A program made the translations under genes and the position numbers. Of a stretch of 64,000 bases of DNA, positions 21,373-36,273 are shown in pieces. How positions within the stretch are numbered: the first letter of the stretch is position 1; each line of letters begins with the position of its first letter. The notes under the pieces are model-generated. The model had not been told where the DNA came from. It ran no database searches and was given only the letters and a program-made list of their open reading frames with translations. This DNA comes from Mycobacterium sp. GA-1199 (GTDB taxonomy: Bacteria; Actinomycetota; Actinomycetes; Mycobacteriales; Mycobacteriaceae), in NCBI RefSeq assembly GCF_001500045.1, contig NZ_LQIX01000014.1, positions 42,368 through 106,367 on the forward strand, given 5' to 3'.

Positions 21373-21962
21373 TCGCCCTGCGGCACGGTCTCTTGGTCGC
21401 GTCGCTGCCGCAGTGACGCCTCGACCAGGTCCAGTACGGCACTGAGCTTTTGGGGATCGTCGCCCGACGCCAAACGCGCGACCAGGCCGTCGAGGACGAG
21501 GTCTAGATAGGTCTGCAGCACGGCGCTGGGAACGTCGTCGCGCAGCCGCCCGGCCTGCTTCTGCATGCGCAGCCGCTGGGTCGTGGCAACCGACAGTTCA
21601 GCGGACCGCTCCGCCCAGCCCCGGTGAAAGTCGGGATCGTTTCGCAGCTTTCGCGCGATCTCGAGCCTGGTGGCCAGCCAGTCGAACTGATCCGGCGCGG
21701 CCAGCATGTCGCGCATGACCTGGACCAGCCCCTCGCGCGCGGCGACATCGGCCATGCGCTCGGCGTCCTCGCGGGCCAGTTCGAAGAACAGCGTGTCCTT
21801 GTCCCGGAAGTGGTGGAAGATGGCGCCGCGCGACAGCCCGATCGTCTGCTCGAGCCGCCGCACGGTCGCCTTGTCGTAGCCGTACTCCGCGAAGCACCGG
21901 CGGGCGCCGTCGAGAATCTGCCGACGACGCGCCGCCAGGTGGTCGTCGGTGACCCGGGGCAA
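21369..21962 (-). CDS. acnR: TetR-family repressor of aconitase, AcnR
   Basis: A 197-aa TetR protein; the HTH is DKATVRRLEQTIGLSRGAIFHHFRDK split across residues 30–56. It lies 20 bp downstream of acn on the same strand, the arrangement of acn–acnR in corynebacteria, where AcnR represses the operon and responds to citrate or iron status. A 16-bp sequence matching the published AcnR consensus lies in front of acn here. The start codon is TTG (21960–21962) behind GAAGGGAC. The stop overlaps the convergent small HTH gene. Confidence 0.87.
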   Translation of the reverse strand: MPRVTDDHLAARRRQILDGARRCFAEYGYDKATVRRLEQTIGLSRGAIFHHFRDKDTLFFELAREDAERMADVAAREGLVQVMRDMLAAPDQFDWLATRLEIARKLRNDPDFHRGWAERSAELSVATTQRLRMQKQAGRLRDDVPSAVLQTYLDLVLDGLVARLASGDDPQKLSAVLDLVEASLRQRRDQETVPQGD

Positions 21963-21982
21963 CGCGGTTGTCCCTTCTTCGG

Positions 21983-24817
<2,835 letters not shown>

Positions 24818-24876
24818 ATCAACTCCCGGCTAGTTCTCGCAGCCGACGGGCTGTGACGGCCGCGTTACAACTCTAA

Positions 24877-24892
24877 CAGTACGCTTGTCCTG
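24877..24892. promoter_or_regulatory. AcnR operator in the acn promoter
   Basis: Read on the minus strand the bases are CAGGACAAGCGTACTG. This fits every fixed position of the corynebacterial AcnR consensus CAGNACnnncGTACTG. It lies 60–75 bp upstream of the acn GTG, in a promoter position suited to repression. Consensus is from established work on Corynebacterium glutamicum; binding here is inferred. Confidence 0.75.
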
Positions 24893-24965
24893 CAAGACGG
24901 TCGGGGTCGGTTCACAGTCCCGTGCCGGACCGCGCGTGCTGTCACCCCGCTGAGTACCCATCACG

Positions 24966-24971
24966 TACGGT
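24966..24971 (+). promoter_or_regulatory. Leaderless -10 element of the gene at 24978
   Basis: TACGGT ends six bases before the GTG at 24978; there is no Shine-Dalgarno sequence. The match to TANNNT and the spacing are both ideal for a leaderless mycobacterial transcript. Confidence 0.55.
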
Positions 24972-24977
24972 TCTTCT

Positions 24978-25541
24978 GTGTTCGGACCGCATGTGATTCC
25001 GTTTCTGCCGGCCTACATCCCGCCCGACGTCTGCGGGCCGGTGGGCATGGACCCCGCGACCACGCCGGTCGACACGTGCCTGAACCTGGTCATCGAGGAC
25101 GTTCGCGACGACGGGGTGAGCGCCTCGCCCAGTCCGGAGAACGAGGGCCTGCCCGAGGTGGTCGCCGAGGCCCAGCAGCAGGGCATCGACCTGAAGATCG
25201 TCGTCGTGGACCAGAACCCGCCGATTGACACGCCACTGCGCGATATCGCCACCGAGGTGGGGGAGGCGTTCCCGGGGTCGACGGTGCTGGTGCTCAGTCC
25301 CACGGATTCGGGCACCTTCAGCACGACGTTCGACCGCATGACGTTGGAGGCGGGTCAGGACGTCGCCGAAGGGCGCGGTCCGGTGCAGGGTTCGCAGAAT
25401 TTCCTCAGCGAGTTGACGGCATCGCACTTTCCGTGGACCGCATTGACGATTGTGGTGGTCTTGGGAGTGGTTGCCGCCGTTATCGGTACGCGACTTTTGC
25501 AGGTTCGCGCCAAGCGTATCGCGTCGCGCGAGGACGCCTGA
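24978..25541 (+). CDS. Conserved membrane-anchored protein (Rv1476-like)
   Basis: A 187-aa protein. Residues 1–140 form a soluble domain with alternating hydrophobic strands (DLKIVVVDQNPP, GSTVLVLSP), and one C-terminal membrane helix (TALTIVVVLGVVAAVIGTRLL) is followed by a basic tail. No signal peptide, so a tail-anchored topology is likely, with the soluble domain probably outside or at the membrane face. It sits between acn and ripA as in M. tuberculosis; that conserved linkage to the cell-wall hydrolases is the only functional hint. Confidence 0.85.
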   Translation: MFGPHVIPFLPAYIPPDVCGPVGMDPATTPVDTCLNLVIEDVRDDGVSASPSPENEGLPEVVAEAQQQGIDLKIVVVDQNPPIDTPLRDIATEVGEAFPGSTVLVLSPTDSGTFSTTFDRMTLEAGQDVAEGRGPVQGSQNFLSELTASHFPWTALTIVVVLGVVAAVIGTRLLQVRAKRIASREDA

Positions 25542-25597
25542 AAGCGCACTGCGGCAACGGTTTTGGCGTGACCAGACACCGCCTGGGTATTGGCGAA

Positions 25598-25640
25598 GTC
25601 ACGACGCGATAACACTTCTTTCAATTACAAAGCTGTAATT
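25598..25640. promoter_or_regulatory. Repeat elements upstream of ripA
   Basis: The 245-bp spacer before ripA holds two notable elements. GTCACG (25598–25603) and ATAACA (25609–25614) are related hexamers in direct repeat with an 11-bp period, the layout of response-regulator sites such as MtrA, which is known to control ripA in mycobacteria. AATTACA–AAGC–TGTAATT (25623–25640) is a perfect 7-bp inverted repeat in unusually AT-rich DNA and could be an operator or a hairpin. Both assignments are tentative. Confidence 0.35.
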
Positions 25641-25786
25641 CGCGACTTAAGTTTCTTTGGCGTCAGATGTGACGTACGGTGCAATCGGTAGCTGTGTTGT
25701 AGATGTGCATGTTGTGACAAATGAGCACAGTCACCGCGACGAATGTGTCCGCACGTTCGCCTGAAGCCATAGGAGAACTGAGTCGG

Positions 25787-27211
25787 ATGAGACGCACACC
25801 TGGCGCATCCGCTACGCGGCCGTGTGGACGGTTCTGCGCGGCCCTGGTCGTGGCCACCATGTTGGCCACGACGCCCGGCCTGGCCCTCGCTCAACCCAGC
25901 AGTCCCGACAGCCTCGCGGCGCTGGTCGCCGCCGTCGCCGACGCCGACCAGAGGCTGCAGGATCTGGGTGCCGAGATCCAGCAGCAGCAGGAAAGCGTCA
26001 ACAAGGCGATCCTCGATGTGCAGACCGCGCGGGACAACGCCGCCGCCGCGCAGCGTGAGGTCGACGCGAGCCGGCAGCGCGTCGAGGACGCCAACATCGC
26101 TATCGAGCAGGCGCAGAAGCGGTTCAACTCGTTTGCCGCCGCCACGTACGTCAACGGCCCCTCGGACTCGTACCTGACCGCGGGCGATCCCGCCGAGGTC
26201 ATCAAGACCGCCGCGGCGGGGCAGACACTGGCCATCAGCTCGCAGCAGGTGATCGCCGATCTGCAGCGGGCCCGCACCGAGCAGGTCAACCGCGAGTCCG
26301 CGGCGCGGCTGGCGAAACAGAACGCGGACAAGGCCGTTTCCGACGCCGAAGCCAGCCAGCAGTCCGCGGTTGCGGCCCTGACCAACGCGCAGGAGACCTT
26401 CAAGTCCCAGCAGGCCCAACTCGACAAGCTGGCCGCCGAGCGCAAGGCCGCGCAGGCCAAGCTCGCCGAGGCGCGTACTCAGGCCGCGCCGGGGCAACCG
26501 GCCGGCGCGCCGGCGCAACCGGCGGCCGCCGCGACGCCGGGAAGCCCAGACTGGGACCGCGCGCCGCAAGGCGTCGACCCCGGCACCGGAAACTGGGCCA
26601 CGCCGTGGGATCCGACGCTGCCCGCGATCCCCAGCGCCTTCGTCAGCGGTGACCCGATCGCGATCATCAACGCGGTTCTCGGCATCGCTTCGACCTCGGC
26701 GCAGGTGACCCAGGACCTCGGTCGCAAGTTCCTGCAGTCGGTGGGGATCCTCCCGAAACCGGCTGCCGCGCCGGCGTTCAACAACGGCGCGATTCCCCGC
26801 GTCTACGGCAGGCAGGCGACCGAGTTCGTGATCAAACGGGCCATGTCGCAGATGGGTGTGCCGTACTCGTGGGGCGGCGGCAACGCCGCCGGACCCAGCC
26901 GCGGTATCGACTCCGGGGCGGGCACAGTCGGATTCGACTGCTCGGGCCTGATGCTCTACGCGTTCGCCGGCGTCGGCATCAAGCTAGACCACTATTCGGG
27001 CTCGCAGTACAACGCCGGGCGCAAGGTTCCGACCTCACAGATGCGGCGCGGCGACATGTTGTTCTGGGGTCCCAACGCCAGCCAGCACGTCGCGCTGTAC
27101 CTCGGCGACGGACAGATGATCGAAGCGCCCTACACGGGTTCGGTGGTGAAGATCTCGCCGGTGCGTACCAGCGGCATGACCCCGTACGCGACCCGTCTCA
27201 TCGAATGGTGA
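25787..27211 (+). CDS. ripA: Peptidoglycan endopeptidase RipA (NlpC/P60)
   Basis: Secreted D,L-endopeptidase that cleaves stem peptides between D-Glu and meso-DAP during septum resolution. The N-terminus is a signal peptide (FCAALVVATMLATTPGLALA), followed by a long coiled-coil autoinhibitory domain (about residues 45–230), an Ala/Pro-rich linker, and the C-terminal NlpC/P60 domain with Cys385 (GFDCSG), His434 (SQHVALY) and Glu446 (MIEAP); these sit two residues beyond C383/H432/E444 of M. tuberculosis RipA. ATG 25787 (MRRTPG) matches the homologue's start; an upstream in-frame ATG at 25721 would add 22 residues. Confidence 0.94.
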   Translation: MRRTPGASATRPCGRFCAALVVATMLATTPGLALAQPSSPDSLAALVAAVADADQRLQDLGAEIQQQQESVNKAILDVQTARDNAAAAQREVDASRQRVEDANIAIEQAQKRFNSFAAATYVNGPSDSYLTAGDPAEVIKTAAAGQTLAISSQQVIADLQRARTEQVNRESAARLAKQNADKAVSDAEASQQSAVAALTNAQETFKSQQAQLDKLAAERKAAQAKLAEARTQAAPGQPAGAPAQPAAAATPGSPDWDRAPQGVDPGTGNWATPWDPTLPAIPSAFVSGDPIAIINAVLGIASTSAQVTQDLGRKFLQSVGILPKPAAAPAFNNGAIPRVYGRQATEFVIKRAMSQMGVPYSWGGGNAAGPSRGIDSGAGTVGFDCSGLMLYAFAGVGIKLDHYSGSQYNAGRKVPTSQMRRGDMLFWGPNASQHVALYLGDGQMIEAPYTGSVVKISPVRTSGMTPYATRLIEW

Positions 27212-27242
27212 GAGGTCACACGCGACAGACGTTAGGAAAACT

Positions 27243-27950
27243 TTGCGTTTCAAGCTGATTCGGTTCCTGGGCGGTTGTGCGCTGTTGCTGGCGACCGTCG
27301 CGCTCACGGTCGGGCTGGCGACGCCGGCGGCGTCGGCGCCCGAAGACGGCCAGTGGGATCCGACGCTGCCCAAACTGATCAGCGCCGGCGCACCGGGTGA
27401 TCCTCTGGCGATCGCCAACGCGTCGCTCGCGGCGACCGCCCAGGCCACCGAGGTCACGATGAGCCTGGGCCGCAAATTTCTGACCACCTTGGGTCTCGCG
27501 CCGCCGGAGGCGGCGACGGCGAGCGTCGCGCCGGGCCGGGTGCGTGGACCGCAGGCGATCGAGTACGTGATCCGTCGCGGCGCCTCGCAGATGGGCGTGC
27601 CGTACTCGTGGGGCGGCGGAAAGCCGAACGGGCCGAGCCGAGGCATCGACTCGGGGGCCAACATCGTCGGGTTCGACTGCTCGGGCTTCACCCAGTTCTC
27701 GTTCGCGGGGGTGGGGGTGCTGATCCCCAAGTACTCCGGCGACCAGTACGACACCGGCCGCAAGGTGCCGACATCGCAGGCCAAGCGCGGCGACCTCCTG
27801 TTCTGGGGTCCCGGCGGAAGCCAGCACGTGGCTATCTATCTGGGTGGCGGTCAGATGCTCGAGTCCTCGGGCAGTGCCGGCAAGGTCACGGTGGGCCCGG
27901 TGCGTCATTCCGGCCTGCAGCCGTATGTGGCGCGCATCATCGAATCCTGA
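27243..27950 (+). CDS. ripB: Peptidoglycan endopeptidase RipB (NlpC/P60)
   Basis: A 235-aa paralogue of RipA without the coiled-coil domain. A signal peptide (LIRFLGGCALLLATVALTVGLATPAASA) precedes a short linker (QWDPTLPKLISAGAPGDPL, also found in RipA) and the catalytic domain with FDCSG, SQHVAIYL and the third residue in MLESS. The start is TTG at 27243 with TAGGAAA five bases ahead. It follows ripA by 31 bp on the same strand, a conserved pair of hydrolases acting at the septum. Confidence 0.92.
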   Translation: MRFKLIRFLGGCALLLATVALTVGLATPAASAPEDGQWDPTLPKLISAGAPGDPLAIANASLAATAQATEVTMSLGRKFLTTLGLAPPEAATASVAPGRVRGPQAIEYVIRRGASQMGVPYSWGGGKPNGPSRGIDSGANIVGFDCSGFTQFSFAGVGVLIPKYSGDQYDTGRKVPTSQAKRGDLLFWGPGGSQHVAIYLGGGQMLESSGSAGKVTVGPVRHSGLQPYVARIIES

Positions 27951-28085
27951 GCGCAACCTGAGCCGAACCTGAACGTATCGGGCAACGTCGACGGATTCTG
28001 TCGTGCCTGGAATAGTTGACGTCGAGCGTGCGGCCCAGACCGGCCTGCGCCGCTTTGACCAGCGAGTTATGTGGAAGGAATGTTG

Positions 28086-29230
<1,145 letters not shown>

Positions 29231-29234
<4 letters not shown>

Positions 29235-30178
29235 CCAGTTCCCGGCGCTCCGTTGATCTGCCGTCGCTGAAGCGCGGCGAGATCCGTGACCCCGCACTGA
29301 GCGCGGCGCTGCGCAAGCTCGAGTTGACGGTGCGGCGCAAGCTCGACGGCGTGCTGCACGGCGACCACCTCGGCCTGCTGCCCGGCCCGGGATCGGAACC
29401 GGGGGAGTCGCGGCTCTACCAGCCCGGTGACGATGTGCGCCGGATGGACTGGTCGGTCACGGCGCGCACCACGCATCCACACGTGCGGCAGATGATCGCC
29501 GACCGCGAACTCGAGACCTGGCTCGTGATCGACATGTCGGCCAGCCTCGACTTCGGCACAACCGGTTGTGAGAAGCGCGATCTCGCGGTGGCCGCCGCGG
29601 CGGCGATCACGTTCCTCAACAGCGGGGGCGGTAACCGGATCGGCGCGATCATCGCCAACGGCGACACCGTGCGGCGGGTGCCCGCGCTGTCGGGCCGGAT
29701 GCACGAGCAGGAGATGCTGCGCGCCATCGCCACGATGCCCAAGGCGCCCGCCGGTGTCCGCGGCGACCTTGCCGCCGCGATCGACGCTCTGCGCAGGCCC
29801 GAGCGGCGCCGCGGCATGGCGGTGATCATCAGCGACTTCCTCGGCCCGATCAACTGGATGCGTCCGCTGCGGGCGATCGCGGGGCGCCATGAGGTGCTCG
29901 GAATCGAAGTGCTCGACCCGCGCGACGTCGAACTGCCCGCGGTCGGCGAAGTCGTGCTGCAGGATGCCGAGACGGGGCTGACCCGTGAGTTCACCATCGA
30001 CGAGCAGTTGCGCGACGACTTCGAGCGGGCTGCCGCGGCGCACCGCGCGGAGGTGGCCAGGACGTTGCGGCGATGCGATGCACCGCTGCTGACGCTGCGC
30101 ACCGACCGCGATTGGATCGCCGACGTCGTCCGGTTCGTCGCCAACCGCAGGCGTGGCGCGCTGGCGGGCCACGCCTGA
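29231..30178 (+). CDS. DUF58 domain protein, MoxR partner
   Basis: A 315-aa protein with the DUF58 hallmark LYQPGDDVRRMDWSVTART and a degenerate VWA-like region (LVIDMSASLDFG, DxSxS-like). DUF58 proteins occur almost always beside moxR and VWA genes. GTG start overlapping the moxR1 stop (GTGA). No membrane helix, so probably cytoplasmic; likely co-factor of the MoxR–VWA complex. Confidence 0.9.
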
Positions 30179-30199
30179 TATCGAGATGATTAGGCGCAC

Positions 30200-31207
30200 A
30201 TGACATTGCCGTTGCTCGGACCCATGACGCTGTCGGGTTTCGAAAACGCCTGGTTCTTCCTGTTCCTGCTCGCGGTGCTCGGAATCGTCGGGCTCTACAT
30301 GGTGGTTCAGCTGGCCCGGCATCGGCGGATGCTGCGGTTCGCCAACATGGAGCTGTTGGAAAGCGTTGCGCCCAAACGTCCTTCGCGGTGGCGGCATGTG
30401 CCCGCGATACTGCTCGTCATCGGCCTGGTGTTGCTGACGGTGGCGATGGCCGGGCCGACGCACGACGTCCGCATCCCGCGCAACCGCGCGGTGGTGATGC
30501 TCGTGATGGACGTCTCGCAGTCGATGCGCGCCACCGACGTCGCCCCGAACCGGATGGCCGCCGCGCAGGAGGCGTCCAAGCAGTTCGCCGACGAACTCAC
30601 CGCGGGCATCAACCTGGGCTTGATCTCCTATGCCGGCACGGCGACCGTCCTGGTGTCGCCGACCACGGGCCGGGAGGCCACCAAGGCCGCGATCGACAAA
30701 CTGCAGTTCGCCGACCGCACGGCGACCGGTGAGGGCATCTTCACGGCGCTGCAGGCGATCGCCACCGTGGGAGCGGTGATCGGCGGTGGCGACGAACCCC
30801 CGCCTGCGCGAATCGTGTTGTTCTCCGACGGCAAGGAGACCGTGCCGTCGAACCCGGACAATCCCAAGGGCGCCTACACCGCGGCCCGCACCGCCAAGGA
30901 CCAGGGGGTGCCGATCTCGACGATCTCGTTCGGCACGCCGTACGGCTATGTCGAGATCAACGACCAGCGCCAGCCTGTGCCGGTCGACGACGAGATGCTC
31001 AAGAAGATCGCCGATCTGTCCGGCGGTGAGGCGTTCACCGCGTCGAGCCTTCAGCAGCTGCGAGAGGTCTACGCGAACCTTCAGCAGCAGATCGGCTACG
31101 AGACGATCCGTGGCGATGCGAGCGTGGGGTGGCTGCGGCTGGGAACGCTGGCGCTCGCCATGGCGACGCTGGCGGCCCTGTTCATCAACCGTCGTCTGCC
31201 GAACTGA
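30200..31207 (+). CDS. VWA-domain membrane protein, copy 1
   Basis: A 335-aa protein with an N-terminal pair of membrane helices ([40 protein letters not shown]), a VWA domain with the intact MIDAS DVSQSM (about residue 98) plus Thr and Asp ligands ([14 protein letters not shown]), and a C-terminal helix ([22 protein letters not shown]). Topology resembles BatA. It is the expected client or partner of MoxR1. A second, very similar gene follows 23 bp downstream. Confidence 0.9.
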   Translation: MTLPLLGPMTLSGFENAWFFLFLLAVLGIVGLYMVVQLARHRRMLRFANMELLESVAPKRPSRWRHVPAILLVIGLVLLTVAMAGPTHDVRIPRNRAVVMLVMDVSQSMRATDVAPNRMAAAQEASKQFADELTAGINLGLISYAGTATVLVSPTTGREATKAAIDKLQFADRTATGEGIFTALQAIATVGAVIGGGDEPPPARIVLFSDGKETVPSNPDNPKGAYTAARTAKDQGVPISTISFGTPYGYVEINDQRQPVPVDDEMLKKIADLSGGEAFTASSLQQLREVYANLQQQIGYETIRGDASVGWLRLGTLALAMATLAALFINRRLPN

Positions 31208-31230
31208 TTCGCAAGGGATGACGATCTGAC

Positions 31231-32241
31231 ATGACGATTCCACTGCTGGGACCGCTGTCGCTCACCGGTTTTCAGCACATCTGGTGGTTCCTCCTGTTCC
31301 TGGTGGTCCTGCTGGTGCTGGCCGGGTTGTACGCCGCAGCCCAGATCGCCCGGCGAAAGCGGTTGCAGCGCTTCGCCAACACCGAACTGCTCGACAGCGT
31401 CGCGCCCCATCGGCCCAGTCCGCTGCGCCACGTTCCCGCGGCGCTGCTGGCGATCTCGCTGCTGCTGTGCACGATCGCGCTGGCCGGGCCCACCCACGAC
31501 CAGCGCCTTCCCCGCAACCGCGCGGTGGTGGTGCTGGCCATCGACGTCTCCCAATCGATGCGCGCGACCGACGTCGAGCCGAGCCGTCTGGCCGCCGCCC
31601 AGGAGGCGTCGAAGAGGTTCGTCGACGAGCTCACGCCGGGTATCAACCTCGGAGTCATCGCCTACGCCGGAACCGCCAATGTTCTGGTCTCGCCGACCAC
31701 CAATCGGGACGCGAGCCGGCGCGCCATCGAGAATCTGCAGGTCGCCGACAAAACCGCGACCGGTGAAGCCATCTTCACCGCTCTGTCGTCGATCTCCACC
31801 GTCGGCGCCGTCATCGGTGGCGGCGATACGCCACCGCCCGCGCACATCGTGCTGTTCTCCGACGGCAAGGAGACGGTGCCGAACAACCCCGACAACCCCA
31901 AGGGCGCGTTCACCGCGGCGCGGGCCGCCAAGGATCAGGGTGTGCCGGTCTCGACGATCTCGTTCGGCACGCCGAACGGCTCGGTCGAGGTGAACAACGA
32001 GCGGGTCCCGGTCCCCGTCGACGACGAGGGCATGGAGAAGATCGCCCAGCTCTCCGGCGGCGAGGCCTACACCGCGTCCAACCTCGACGAGCTGAACAAG
32101 GTCTACGACACCCTTCAGGACCAGATCGGATACGAGACCGTGCGAGGTGAGGCGACCACCGGCTGGCTCCGGCTCGGTGCCCTGTTCGCGGCCGTGGCGG
32201 CGGTGGCCGCCCTGCTGATCAACCGCCGGCTTCCGCTGTGA
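31231..32241 (+). CDS. VWA-domain membrane protein, tandem copy 2
   Basis: A 336-aa protein aligning with copy 1 over its entire length without large gaps: same N-terminal helices, same MIDAS (DVSQSM), same NPDNPKGA(Y/F)TAAR stretch and same GW-LRLG C-terminal helix. Divergence is spread evenly, with roughly two thirds of residues identical by eye, so the duplication is old and both copies appear intact. M. tuberculosis, as I recall, has a single such gene here. The pair could form a heteromeric BatA/BatB-like complex. Confidence 0.88.
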   Translation: MTIPLLGPLSLTGFQHIWWFLLFLVVLLVLAGLYAAAQIARRKRLQRFANTELLDSVAPHRPSPLRHVPAALLAISLLLCTIALAGPTHDQRLPRNRAVVVLAIDVSQSMRATDVEPSRLAAAQEASKRFVDELTPGINLGVIAYAGTANVLVSPTTNRDASRRAIENLQVADKTATGEAIFTALSSISTVGAVIGGGDTPPPAHIVLFSDGKETVPNNPDNPKGAFTAARAAKDQGVPVSTISFGTPNGSVEVNNERVPVPVDDEGMEKIAQLSGGEAYTASNLDELNKVYDTLQDQIGYETVRGEATTGWLRLGALFAAVAAVAALLINRRLPL

Positions 32242-33081
<840 letters not shown>

Positions 33082-33110
33082 ATCTTTTCGCGAAGGAGAG
33101 GGACTTTCAC

Positions 33111-33920
33111 ATGACCGGTTTGCTCGAAGGCAAGCGCATCCTCGTCACGGGGATCATCACCGACTCGTCGATCGCGTTCCACATCGCCAAGGTCGCCCAG
33201 GAGTCGGGCGCGGAGTTGGTGCTGACCGGATTCGACCGGCTGAAGCTGATCCAGCGGATCGCCGACCGACTGCCCAATCCGGCGCCGCTGCTGGAACTCG
33301 ACGTGCAGAACGACGAGCACCTCGACACGTTGGCCGACCGCATCACCGAGGTGATCGGCGAGGGCAACAAGATCGATGGCGTGGTGCATTCGATCGGTTT
33401 CATGCCGCAGTCGGGCATGGGCATCAACCCGTTCTTCGATGCCCCCTACGAGGATGTCTCCAAAGGCATTCACATCTCGGCCTTTTCGTACGCCTCGCTG
33501 GCCAAGGCGACGCTGCCCATCATGAACCGCGGCGGCAGCATCGTCGGCATGGACTTCGACCCGACCCGCGCGATGCCGGCCTACAACTGGATGACGGTGG
33601 CCAAAAGCGCGCTCGAGTCGGTGAACCGCTTCGTCGCGCGCGAGGCCGGACCGTACGGTGTGCGCTCCAATCTCGTCGCGGCCGGACCGATCCGCACGCT
33701 GGCCATGAGTGCGATCGTCGGCGGAGTGCTCGGCGACGAAGTCAAGGATCAAATGCGGCTGCTCGAGGAGGGTTGGGATCAGCGCGCACCGGTCGGCTGG
33801 GACATGAAGGACCCGACGCCGGTCGCCAAGACCGTGTGCGCCCTGCTGTCGGACTGGCTGCCGGCCACCACCGGCACCGTCATCTACGCCGACGGCGGCG
33901 CCAGCACGCAGTTGTTGTGA
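33111..33920 (+). CDS. inhA: Enoyl-ACP reductase InhA (FAS-II)
   Basis: NADH-dependent trans-2-enoyl-ACP reductase of mycolic acid synthesis, the target of activated isoniazid and ethionamide. 269 aa, identical in length to M. tuberculosis InhA. Catalytic Tyr158 and Lys165 lie in AYNWMTVAK; the positions altered in resistant strains are wild type (Ile21, Ser94 in VHSIGF). Strong AAGGAGAG (33093–33100) ahead of the ATG. The stop TGA overlaps the hemH GTG. Confidence 0.97.
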   Translation: MTGLLEGKRILVTGIITDSSIAFHIAKVAQESGAELVLTGFDRLKLIQRIADRLPNPAPLLELDVQNDEHLDTLADRITEVIGEGNKIDGVVHSIGFMPQSGMGINPFFDAPYEDVSKGIHISAFSYASLAKATLPIMNRGGSIVGMDFDPTRAMPAYNWMTVAKSALESVNRFVAREAGPYGVRSNLVAAGPIRTLAMSAIVGGVLGDEVKDQMRLLEEGWDQRAPVGWDMKDPTPVAKTVCALLSDWLPATTGTVIYADGGASTQLL

Positions 33921-34906
33921 CGGAGTTCGACGCCGTCCTGCTGCTCTCCTTCGGCGGGCCGGAGCGGCCCGAAGACGTGATTCCATTCCTGGAGAACGTC
34001 ACTCGCGGCCGTGGCATCCCGCCGGAGCGGTTGGCGGCCGTCGCCGAGCACTACCTGCATTTCGGCGGCGTCTCACCGATCAACGGCATCAACCGGGCCG
34101 TGATCGAGCGGCTGCGCACCTATGTCGACGTTCCGGTGTACTTCGGCAACCGCAACTGGGAGCCCTACGTCGAGGACTCCGTGACCGCCATGCGCGACGA
34201 CGGGGTGCGCCGTGCGGCGGTGTTCACCACGTCCGCGTGGGGCGGCTACTCGAGTTGCACGCAGTACGTCGAGGACATCGCCCGGGGGCGGCAGGCGGCG
34301 GGTGCCTCGGCCCCGCAATTGATCAAATTGCGTCAGTACTTCGACCATCCGTTGTTCGTCGAGATGTTCGCCGACGCGATCACGGCTGCGGCGGGGACGG
34401 TACCGGACGACGCACGCCTGGTGTTCACCGCACACTCGATTCCGCTGGCTGCGCGGTCACGCTGTGGCACAGAGCTTTACGAGCGACAGGTCGGGTATGC
34501 CTCGGCGCTGGTGGCGGCCGCGGCCGGCTACGACGACTACGACCAGGTGTGGCAGTCGCGCTCCGGGCCGCCTCAGGTGCCGTGGCTGGAACCCGATGTG
34601 GGCGACCATCTTTCGTCCCTGGCCGAGAGCGGCACCACAGCCGTCATCGTCTGCCCGATCGGTTTCGTCGCCGACCACATCGAGGTGGTGTGGGACCTCG
34701 ACCACGAACTGCGCGAACAGGCCGATGCAGCCGGAGTGGCCTTCGCGAGGGTGGCGACGCCGAACGCGGATCTCGCGCGCGTCGCCGCCGAGCTGCTCGC
34801 CGAGTTGCGCGACGGCCGGGACCCCGTACGGGTACCCGGAGCGAATCCACCGCCGCTGCAGGGGTACTCGATCGACGGCGTGGTCTGCACGCCGGCCTGT
34901 GGTTAG
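33917..34906 (+). CDS. hemH: Ferrochelatase (actinobacterial coproporphyrin type)
   Basis: Inserts Fe(II) into the porphyrin; actinobacterial enzymes act on coproporphyrin III in the coproporphyrin-dependent haem pathway and are also called CpfC. 329 aa. The conserved [13 protein letters not shown] contains the catalytic His, and the distal Glu is in [13 protein letters not shown]. Cys residues in SRCGTELY and the C-terminal VVCTPACG are candidates for the [2Fe-2S] cluster described in mycobacterial ferrochelatase. GTG start coupled to inhA. It shares TTAG with the convergent gene. Confidence 0.95.
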   Translation: MTEFDAVLLLSFGGPERPEDVIPFLENVTRGRGIPPERLAAVAEHYLHFGGVSPINGINRAVIERLRTYVDVPVYFGNRNWEPYVEDSVTAMRDDGVRRAAVFTTSAWGGYSSCTQYVEDIARGRQAAGASAPQLIKLRQYFDHPLFVEMFADAITAAAGTVPDDARLVFTAHSIPLAARSRCGTELYERQVGYASALVAAAAGYDDYDQVWQSRSGPPQVPWLEPDVGDHLSSLAESGTTAVIVCPIGFVADHIEVVWDLDHELREQADAAGVAFARVATPNADLARVAAELLAELRDGRDPVRVPGANPPPLQGYSIDGVVCTPACG

Positions 34907-35751
34907 GCCTGCCAGGCCGAGTGCAGAACCGCGTCGATCGCGGCCAGTCGCGCCGAGCGCACCACCGTCGACAACGGCCGCAGCGCGTCGTTGGCGATCT
35001 GCACCTCAGCGGAGCTGTGCAGCCCGATCGGTAGGAGCCCGGCGCTGACCGAGATGATCGCGTCGACGTGCGCGGCGTTCCCGAGCACGCGTGCGGCCCG
35101 GTGCGGCGCGTGGTCGGGAAGGCGGTGCATGCGGGTGGATTCCAGCACCTGCTCGACGAGTCCGCGGGGATCCTCCACGTCGATCTCGGCCGCGCCGGCA
35201 CGCAGTGCCCCGAGCGCGTCGGCCGCCGAGCGGACCGCTGACCGTAGCGCGTACTCCGCCTCGGCCAGATCGCCGTATCCGGCGGACGTGGACGCTTCGG
35301 GTATCGAGTACACCGTCCACGACAGCCCGCACGGGTCGCGGTCGAAGTCGTCCTCGTCTTCGTATTCGTCGTACTCGAAGTCGGGCACGAGGCCGATCGA
35401 CCCCGCACCGGAGACGACGATGGCCTCGCCCGCGGTGATCGCGTCGCGCTGGAACTGGGTGCCTGCGGGTAGCCCCCGGACGTCGCCGGGGACCGGCAGC
35501 GCCAGGCCGATCGGCGGTTGGGTCAGACCGGGACCGGCGGCCGTGCGCAGCGTCTGTAACAGGGACACGGCGCCCGTATCGACCAGATCGGGCCAGGGCA
35601 AGCCCGTCGCACCGGCTGCCACCGAATCGTAGGCGGTTACGGAATGCTTTGGTGCCCAATGTGATAGCGCATCGAGCACATCGTCGGGGGCGGCCATGCC
35701 CGCTAACCAGGCATTAGCCCACACCGACAGCGAAACACTGGGACACCACAT
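34903..35751 (-). CDS. Conserved hypothetical protein (Rv1486c-like)
   Basis: A 282-aa protein starting [18 protein letters not shown]. It has a strongly acidic central patch ([16 protein letters not shown], about residue 128) and helical, Ala-rich C-terminal half. No catalytic motif or membrane segment recognised. The ATG at 35749–35751 is preferred; the open frame to 36108 is antisense to the nfeD gene. It is conserved between hemH and nfeD in mycobacteria by my memory of the gene order. Confidence 0.85.
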   Translation of the reverse strand: MWCPSVSLSVWANAWLAGMAAPDDVLDALSHWAPKHSVTAYDSVAAGATGLPWPDLVDTGAVSLLQTLRTAAGPGLTQPPIGLALPVPGDVRGLPAGTQFQRDAITAGEAIVVSGAGSIGLVPDFEYDEYEDEDDFDRDPCGLSWTVYSIPEASTSAGYGDLAEAEYALRSAVRSAADALGALRAGAAEIDVEDPRGLVEQVLESTRMHRLPDHAPHRAARVLGNAAHVDAIISVSAGLLPIGLHSSAEVQIANDALRPLSTVVRSARLAAIDAVLHSAWQA

Positions 35752-35799
35752 GATGTTCGAAGTGTAGTTGTTACGCCCGCAGCCGGTCGGGCACGACGT

Positions 35800-35805
35800 T
35801 AGGGT
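35800..35805 (+). promoter_or_regulatory. Leaderless -10 element of the nfeD gene
   Basis: TAGGGT ends six bases before the ATG at 35812 with no Shine-Dalgarno sequence in between, an ideal leaderless arrangement for the nfeD–SPFH operon. Confidence 0.55.
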
Positions 35806-35811
35806 GGTGTC

Positions 35812-36243
35812 ATGCCTGCTGCGCTGATTTGGTTGATTGCCGCGTTGGCGCTCGCCGGTGCCGAGGCACTGACCGGCGACCTGTTCCTGCTCATGCTCGG
35901 CGGCGGGGCGTTGGCCGCCGCCGGGTCGAGCCTGATCTTCGACGACCTGTGGGTCCACGGCGCGGTGTTCGCCGTCGTGTCGATCCTGTTGCTGGTGTTG
36001 GTACGGCCCGCGCTGCGCAGGCACTTCCAGGCCGGCGGCGGTCTGCCCGACCCGGCCAAGGCGCTCGAGGGCAAGAGTGCGCTGGTGCTCGACCGGGTGG
36101 CCCAGCACGAAGGACAGGTGAAACTCGACGGCGAGGTCTGGACGGCGCGCCCGCTCAACGAGAACGACGTCTACGAACCGGGGGACCAGGTGACCGTCGT
36201 GCAGATCGACGGTGCCACCGCCGTCGTCCAGAAGCTCGCCTAG
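35812..36243 (+). CDS. NfeD-like membrane protein
   Basis: A 143-aa protein: two or three N-terminal membrane helices ([45 protein letters not shown]) and a C-terminal OB-fold domain ([27 protein letters not shown]…[20 protein letters not shown]). Short NfeD proteins (NfeD1b class) are almost always encoded next to an SPFH/stomatin gene, as here (30-bp gap), and help organise membrane microdomains. Confidence 0.9.
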   Translation: MPAALIWLIAALALAGAEALTGDLFLLMLGGGALAAAGSSLIFDDLWVHGAVFAVVSILLLVLVRPALRRHFQAGGGLPDPAKALEGKSALVLDRVAQHEGQVKLDGEVWTARPLNENDVYEPGDQVTVVQIDGATAVVQKLA

Positions 36244-36273
36244 GACTTACGGGGTACGAGGGAAGGAATCGTC

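Noticed and set aside
25542..25786. A c-di-AMP (ydaO-type) riboswitch ahead of ripA, as known for some actinobacterial cell-wall hydrolase genes.
   Set aside because: I could not find the conserved ydaO core sequences; only a short AT-rich dyad and a direct repeat are present.
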